A stretch of DNA of 10,443 bases from a bacterium. Its GTDB lineage: Bacteria > Patescibacteriota > Microgenomatia > JAADGY01. The stretch lies in contig JAADGY010000018.1 in NCBI GenBank assembly GCA_013152165.1, positions 1 through 10,443 of the forward strand, given 5' to 3'. Below are positions 7,901 through 10,443 of the stretch, piece after piece (position 1 is the stretch's first letter; each line of letters begins with the position of its first letter). Below the pieces are notes generated by a model, which saw only the letters and a program-made list of their open reading frames with translations, did not search any database and was not told the DNA's origin. Made by a program: the position numbers and the translations under genes.

Positions 7901-8537
7901 CCTGGCCGCTTTGCCGCGATTCAACCGGCGGCTTTCGATCTAAAAAAAGCGGATCATTTACCACCACCGGCTGATTAAATGCCTGCACCCTATAATTAGG
8001 TTCGGCGTATTCTACATCAGCATCCGCCTCTAATAATCTAACGGCCCGGCTCATCGGCAGCTTTTTCCTAAAAAACAGCCTGTAAATTTTATTCAGCCTT
8101 GTCAGCCTGTCTTTTCCAGCATAACCATCGATTAAATCGCCGGCCTTGTTGGCTTGGGATCTTCCCGCCGGCAATTTGAATACTTTATTTTTAAACACCG
8201 GTTCGATAGACTCGATGGAATAGCGTTGGTGAAGCTGCATCACCGCCATCGGCAGGCTGTTTTTATCTACTTGATCAAATCCAACCTTAAACGCCTGTAG
8301 GCGCATGCCGCTTTTAAACCTTATAGGTTTTTTAAACTTGGCCAACACCTCGTTTGGAGCATAATCACTGCCTGATTGTCGAGCCGGCTTTTCATCCCCG
8401 CTGATCATCGGCAAAGACACATTTTTATTGGAAAAATGAACTTGGGTTTTGCCCCACCAATAAAAAAAAGCCAGCCCGACTGCGACCAGCAGAAACAACA
8501 AAACCAACCGTTTTCTGACAGATTCTGCACTAAACAT
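4995..8537 (-). CDS. Membrane-anchored subtilase (S8) with FG-GAP propeller and dockerin-like C-terminus
   Basis: A 1180-residue serine endopeptidase, probably tethered to the outer face of the membrane. Residues 10-28 form an N-terminal transmembrane anchor (no lipobox Cys). Residues 58-186 are an inhibitory prodomain ending in VEYAEPNY. The catalytic domain (about 225-525) has a complete set: D252 in VAVLDTGID, H286 in GHGTHVAG, oxyanion N378 in AAVGN, and S463 in GTSMAAPH. An Ig-like segment (532-637) follows. Then come about eight FG-GAP/VCBS units of 51-60 residues, with Asp-rich loops at 660, 711, 770, 828, 885, 997 and 1053 and a degenerate unit near 940; these should form a beta propeller. 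The C-terminus is a dockerin-like module with two calcium-type loops (D1105/N1107/N1109/D1113/D1116 and D1143/D1145/N1147/N1151/D1154). The only cysteines in the protein, C1119 and C1174, flank this module and probably form a disulfide. The gene has its own leaderless-type promoter. The natural substrate is unknown; maturation or shedding of surface proteins is inference. Confidence 0.95.
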   Translation of the reverse strand: MFSAESVRKRLVLLFLLVAVGLAFFYWWGKTQVHFSNKNVSLPMISGDEKPARQSGSDYAPNEVLAKFKKPIRFKSGMRLQAFKVGFDQVDKNSLPMAVMQLHQRYSIESIEPVFKNKVFKLPAGRSQANKAGDLIDGYAGKDRLTRLNKIYRLFFRKKLPMSRAVRLLEADADVEYAEPNYRVQAFNQPVVVNDPLFLDRKPPVESRQSGQAWFWNPDFDYQWNLKQIKLSQAWGVHQIKGNGLIKVAVLDTGIDSDHPEFKGVEVIKEYNYVDNNTTPVDDYGHGTHVAGIIGAKTNNNYGIAGVAPGVALMDYKVLDARGSGFLSYVAEAVAAATDQNAKVINMSLGGPNGGKTLDEALKYAYDHGVVLIAAVGNVHTDAKYVMPAASPYVMAVSATNPMDKRPAYSNYGNVIDVAAPGGGPSGDIVSLAAHDPLNKSSYLNKLGSAVYRPEFVRMSGTSMAAPHVAGLAALVIDAYYSRHHRYPIPEQVKNIIINGADDLGEPGMDLYYGYGRINAFKSLSEMNDNKPPIVKIIFPQESMVLGPHKYAIRGTIKGDGFESYKLAWKFDDEAKWQETGVSLVDGGRKGKENEVLGYIDFSKTLADKLAVRAKLRLQVKSDGRFYSTTENISINKRVRNGFPLDVSDIKELNKIPVIADIDGNGKKEIVYAGDEYFYIYNFKGVRQQRIRRDERKNKNDYILDIPSIGDVTADNPGKEIVGLYVKDGDVFNQYYVGVWNGQGRLLPGWPKKIGRQSTGLARAVAVLADLDQDGYDEVVYADNWRGVGGVAPMKLYAWKGDGQAVFRPIVLSSGVGSADVDGLAVGDVNGDGMPEIVVAVSTWSMGSSSQGSILVFEPDGQPLKSWPADMAFKNNSIMKMVLADVNQDGKQEIIYSNVDAKYNGKLHIIDENGDELSGWPKDINGEILDLRAVNLIGGAGSPAEVAVLIAPASLQQSDDYWAVYDAQGNVKARIKVGGRAGLIKDLSGQADMVAGDVDADYQTEMVWINWDKQKQVSYFKMISFDKQGGGYNLKNNYVFEFPSKTTKIAAADLDGDLFLDFVIGTNVIESDLWGKAMEWPAFMYSSKHNMSYLYPTKFGAAVEDVNLNGVVDRSDVVCFIVKYLQNQGRAVKLRRTGPFVYDPDKNRLFNRADVIQVIVDYLNKPLMASGGRCLPLPRL

Positions 8538-8544
8538 TCATTCT

Positions 8545-8574
8545 ATTATAGGCAGTTTTCCCCTAAAAAGTAAA
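8545..8574 (-). promoter_or_regulatory. Sigma70-type promoter of the subtilase gene, leaderless
   Basis: Read on the - strand: TTTACT (8574-8569, four of six bases match TTGACA), an 18-nt spacer, then a perfect TATAAT (8550-8545). The ATG at 8537 follows exactly 7 nt after the -10 box, the same geometry as at 3684. Transcription would start at the A of the start codon. An out-of-frame ATG at 8541 lies inside the 7-nt gap. Confidence 0.7.
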
Positions 8575-8612
8575 CCATTTTGCCCTTTAAAACTGCCGCT
8601 AGCTTTTAATAG

Positions 8613-8621
8613 TGCTAAAAT
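8613..8621 (+). promoter_or_regulatory. rdgB: Candidate extended -10 promoter upstream of the pyrophosphatase gene
   Basis: TGCTAAAAT fits an extended -10 element (TGn followed by TAAAAT, five of six bases match TATAAT). No good -35 box is visible, which extended -10 promoters can tolerate. The predicted start point is about 8628-8629, just before the short ORF at 8631. A second candidate -10, TATTAT (8663-8668), would give a nearly leaderless transcript for the ATG at 8678. Sequence alone does not decide between them. Confidence 0.45.
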
Positions 8622-8630
8622 CATACCTAT

Positions 8631-8672
8631 ATGGCACAAACCGGTAAAATTTTAACAACTTCTATTATCTAA
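8631..8672 (+). CDS. Possible 13-codon leader peptide ahead of rdgB
   Basis: An ATG at 8631 opens a 13-residue frame (MAQTGKILTTSII) that stops with TAA at 8670-8672, only 5 nt before the ATG of the pyrophosphatase gene. Its ATG lies about 2 nt after the start point predicted for the extended -10 promoter at 8613-8621, so it would be the first AUG on that transcript. Termination-reinitiation coupling is possible. There is no codon run suggesting amino-acid attenuation and no attenuator hairpin. It may equally be a chance frame in the 5' leader. Confidence 0.25.
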   Translation: MAQTGKILTTSII

Positions 8673-8677
8673 AATTT

Positions 8678-9277
8678 ATGCTTAGAATTCTTTTAGCCAC
8701 CAACAACGCCGGCAAGCTCAAAGAGATGGCCCAAATCGTCAAAGAGGAAGGCTTTGGCAAAAAAATTCAATTGGTTGCCCCAAAAGATCTTAACCTGGAT
8801 CTTGACGTTGATGAAACCGGCAGTACCTTTTTTGAAAATGCTTATCTTAAAGCCAAGGCCTTCGCCGATAAGACGGGCCTTCCTACCATCGCCGACGACT
8901 CTGGCTTGGTTGTTGATGCCTTGGATGGCAAACCCGGCATTTACTCGGCCCGCTGGGGCAAAACCGATAAAGACAGGATAAACAAAGTTCTTGAATCTTT
9001 AAAAGGTGTGCCTTTTGATAAGCGCCAAGCCGCCTTTGTCGCAGTTATGGTTTTTTATCATCCCAAAACTCTAACCACTATTAAAACCGTAGGTAAAATG
9101 GAGGGCTTTATTAGCGACAAACCAATCGGGCAGGGCGGTTTTGGTTACGACCCGATTATGTTTATTCCCGCCCTGGGAAAAACCGTCGCCCAACTTACCC
9201 CAGCCCAAAAAAACCAACTCTCCCACCGGGGCAAGGCTCTGCGGGAATTACTGCCATTGATCATGGAGCAAATTTAA
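8678..9277 (+). CDS. rdgB: dITP/XTP pyrophosphatase (RdgB/HAM1 family)
   Basis: Hydrolyses non-canonical purine nucleoside triphosphates (ITP, dITP, XTP) to monophosphate and pyrophosphate, keeping deaminated purines out of DNA and RNA. The protein has 199 aa, the usual family length. Family motifs appear in order: ATNNAGKLKE (7-16), TFFENAYLKAKA (50-61), ADDSGL (72-77, with D74 at the position of the catalytic Asp), GKPGIYSARW (84-93), GGFGYDPIM (153-161) and SHRGKAL (182-188). No catalytic element is missing. The ATG at 8678 puts the LLATNN strand at the N-terminus as expected. No Shine-Dalgarno sequence precedes it. The gene is divergent from the subtilase gene, and a strong hairpin with a T run follows the stop codon, so it is probably monocistronic apart from a possible leader peptide. 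Confidence 0.97.
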   Translation: MLRILLATNNAGKLKEMAQIVKEEGFGKKIQLVAPKDLNLDLDVDETGSTFFENAYLKAKAFADKTGLPTIADDSGLVVDALDGKPGIYSARWGKTDKDRINKVLESLKGVPFDKRQAAFVAVMVFYHPKTLTTIKTVGKMEGFISDKPIGQGGFGYDPIMFIPALGKTVAQLTPAQKNQLSHRGKALRELLPLIMEQI

Positions 9278-9285
9278 CGCCAACC

Positions 9286-9342
9286 CCATTTCCGTTCCTG
9301 GAACGGTACCACATATACCGTTCCAGGAACGGAATGGTTTTT
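9286..9342 (+). terminator. Likely intrinsic terminator of rdgB, built from nested palindrome B
   Basis: A 19-bp perfect stem (9290-9308 with 9316-9334; loop of 7 nt, 9309-9315) extends by three more pairs past a one-base bulge at 9289. It is followed directly by five T (9338-9342). It lies 8 nt after the rdgB stop codon, as expected for a rho-independent terminator. Each arm contains its own 15-bp palindrome, CCGTTCC-T-GGAACGG (9292-9306) and CCGTTCC-A-GGAACGG (9318-9332), the same nested design as the element at 4811-4846 but with unrelated sequence. The short T run leaves some doubt about strength. Confidence 0.7.
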
Positions 9343-9398
9343 CCAAGTATCCTTGCCCAACCGGCACATCAGGAATTTTGGTTTAATATGCAAAAAAG

Positions 9399-9422
9399 GT
9401 TAATAAGTTAATAAATTAATAA
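9399..9422. repeat. Three tandem 8-bp AT-rich repeats
   Basis: GTTAATAA, GTTAATAA and ATTAATAA follow one another without gaps (9399-9406, 9407-9414, 9415-9422) and run on into ATAAATAAAAG. They lie in the roughly 200-nt gap between the rdgB terminator and the stop of the - strand gene. No gene or clear promoter uses them. A transcript from the - strand gene would run through them. Confidence 0.6.
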
Positions 9423-9544
9423 ATAAAAGATAAGTGCCGGTAGTAGACGAGTTCTTCTTAAACCACGATGTTTTCTTAACCAATGCTTGAAGACACTAAA
9501 GAAACCTTCAAGGAGATTGTTGGTTTTGGACCCCTTAATCGTAT

Positions 9545-10443
9545 TTACTTACACGCCGGCGTTGGGTTAATCATCTGGCAAGTGTTGCTCACACACCTTA
9601 TATCAGCGTACTTTAATTCCACCCTCCCCGCGCATCCCAGACTTTGCTTCAACTCTATTTCTGGCCCAAAACCTTGAAACTGTGCCGTTCCACACCCCCA
9701 CGGAGTAATAAATTGGTGATAGGGATTAAATGCGCCCACATCACAAAAATTAGACCGATAACTGCAATCGCTGTCTTGTTGGCAATACGAAGGACTAGCA
9801 AGATACAAACCCAAATCATCAACCTTGACCGATTCAACAGTAATTTGTATTTGATCAGTTCCATATTTACCTTCTGATAACTGGCCATTGTCAGTCAACA
9901 AGTAATACTTATAATTTAAATAATCCCCCCTAGGATAATTCATTTCTAATCGGGAGCTGGGCTGTGAACCTTCCTTAGGTTCTCGCACATACACAAAGTA
10001 GTGATAAGACCTAGTTGGATTATCAGAAGAGAGAAGATTCTTCAACACATCTTCAAACAGAAAATAATCATCAATAACCAAACTCGATGCAATCCTAATG
10101 AAAAAACCTCTTTTTGGATTAATTTCAGATGGTTTTAAATTGGCATCGTTCTCAGAAAGAAGCGATATCGAACGCAGCCGCAAAACGTAATCACTTAACA
10201 TTGTCCTATGTTGTGGAGGAGCTTGCGCGTTAATGACAATAACACCTTTTTGGTTGCCGAAATTCGCTACTAATACTAATTGATGCCGCAATTTATTACT
10301 ATCAACATAACCTGCCCATGCCGTTTGACCAGCTATCGTTGTTGGCTGGAGCTTATTCAGCTTAACCTTTGGAAGAGATTGGGTTATAAAATCCTCTATT
10401 TTTTTACCTCGTGGCATCATAGTGATATTAAAACCCTTTAATC
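9545..10443 (-). CDS. Cysteine-rich, probably exported protein of unknown function, N-terminus outside the window
   Basis: I do not recognise this protein as a named family. The frame is open from the TAA at 9545-9547 through the window edge. The first ATGs (10420 and 10417) would give 291 or 290 aa with no signal peptide. I call it 5'-partial because LKGFNIT before those ATGs reads like the continuation of a domain. Numbering from 10420: residues 1-90 look like the end of a small alpha/beta domain (IAGQTAWAGYVD, GVIVINAQ), loosely PsbP-like. Residues 105-210 form a second beta-rich segment with many Tyr. The end has eight cysteines (213, 219, 226, 243, 263, 276, 281, 290) starting CQQDSDC, similar to the eight-cysteine clusters of exported CPR and archaeal proteins. 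Four disulfides outside the cytoplasm are plausible. A weak TAATAT lies 7 nt before the ATG at 10417, so a complete leaderless gene is the alternative. By eye the region is more AT-rich than metG, which may hint at a different history. Confidence 0.75.
   Translation of the reverse strand, partial: LKGFNITMMPRGKKIEDFITQSLPKVKLNKLQPTTIAGQTAWAGYVDSNKLRHQLVLVANFGNQKGVIVINAQAPPQHRTMLSDYVLRLRSISLLSENDANLKPSEINPKRGFFIRIASSLVIDDYFLFEDVLKNLLSSDNPTRSYHYFVYVREPKEGSQPSSRLEMNYPRGDYLNYKYYLLTDNGQLSEGKYGTDQIQITVESVKVDDLGLYLASPSYCQQDSDCSYRSNFCDVGAFNPYHQFITPWGCGTAQFQGFGPEIELKQSLGCAGRVELKYADIRCVSNTCQMINPTPACK

Noticed and set aside
9399..9422. Tandem repeats as replication-origin iterons or a CRISPR array
   Set aside because: Units are only 8 bp with no spacers, only three copies exist, and there is no replication or Cas gene nearby.
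9486..9512. CTTGAAG/CTTCAAG hairpin as a terminator for the - strand cysteine-rich gene
   Set aside because: The stem is 7 bp with a 13-nt loop and no T run follows on the - strand.
9483..9677. A + strand frame of 64 codons (MLEDTKETFKEIVG...) beginning in the gap after rdgB
   Set aside because: About two thirds of it lies antisense over the end of the cysteine-rich gene. It has no promoter like those of its neighbours, no recognisable family, and its second half is simply the reverse reading of that gene.

Overview
The window carries six protein-coding genes and very little intergenic space. It looks like a chromosome piece from an uncultivated Patescibacteria/CPR lineage, possibly Microgenomates. 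That assignment is inference. It rests on a compact MetRS without the C-terminal EMAP domain, large secreted proteins with dockerin-like and FG-GAP modules, no visible Shine-Dalgarno sequences, and the standard genetic code (TGA appears only as a stop).

Layout. On the + strand are metG (13-1680) and then, 34 nt later, a secreted multidomain protein (1715-3592) with an Fn3-like domain, a dockerin-like domain and a TIM-barrel glycosidase-like domain. Next on + is an M29-family metallo-aminopeptidase (3684-4796). A convergent gap (4797-4994) holds a nested palindrome. It is followed on the - strand by a 1180-residue membrane-anchored subtilase (4995-8537) with an FG-GAP propeller and a C-terminal dockerin-like module of the same type as in 1715-3592. 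A divergent promoter region (8538-8677) leads to the + strand dITP/XTP pyrophosphatase gene (8678-9277). That gene ends at a second nested palindrome, which is followed by a T run and looks like a terminator. The window closes with the 3' part of a - strand gene (9545 to the window edge) for a cysteine-rich, probably exported protein.

How the genes relate. metG, the aminopeptidase and the pyrophosphatase are housekeeping functions (tRNA charging, peptide recycling, nucleotide-pool cleaning). The two big exported proteins look like cell-surface enzymes that share the same two-loop calcium-binding module, each stapled by one Cys pair. They may be attached to, or assembled on, a common surface partner that is not encoded here.

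Expression signals. Two genes have a perfect TATAAT box exactly 7 nt before the ATG, and a third (metG) has TATACT 6 nt before its ATG. Transcription would then begin at the start codon (leaderless mRNA). On this basis the aminopeptidase start is set at 3684 and not at an upstream TTG. No rRNA, tRNA, CRISPR array or insertion sequence was seen.
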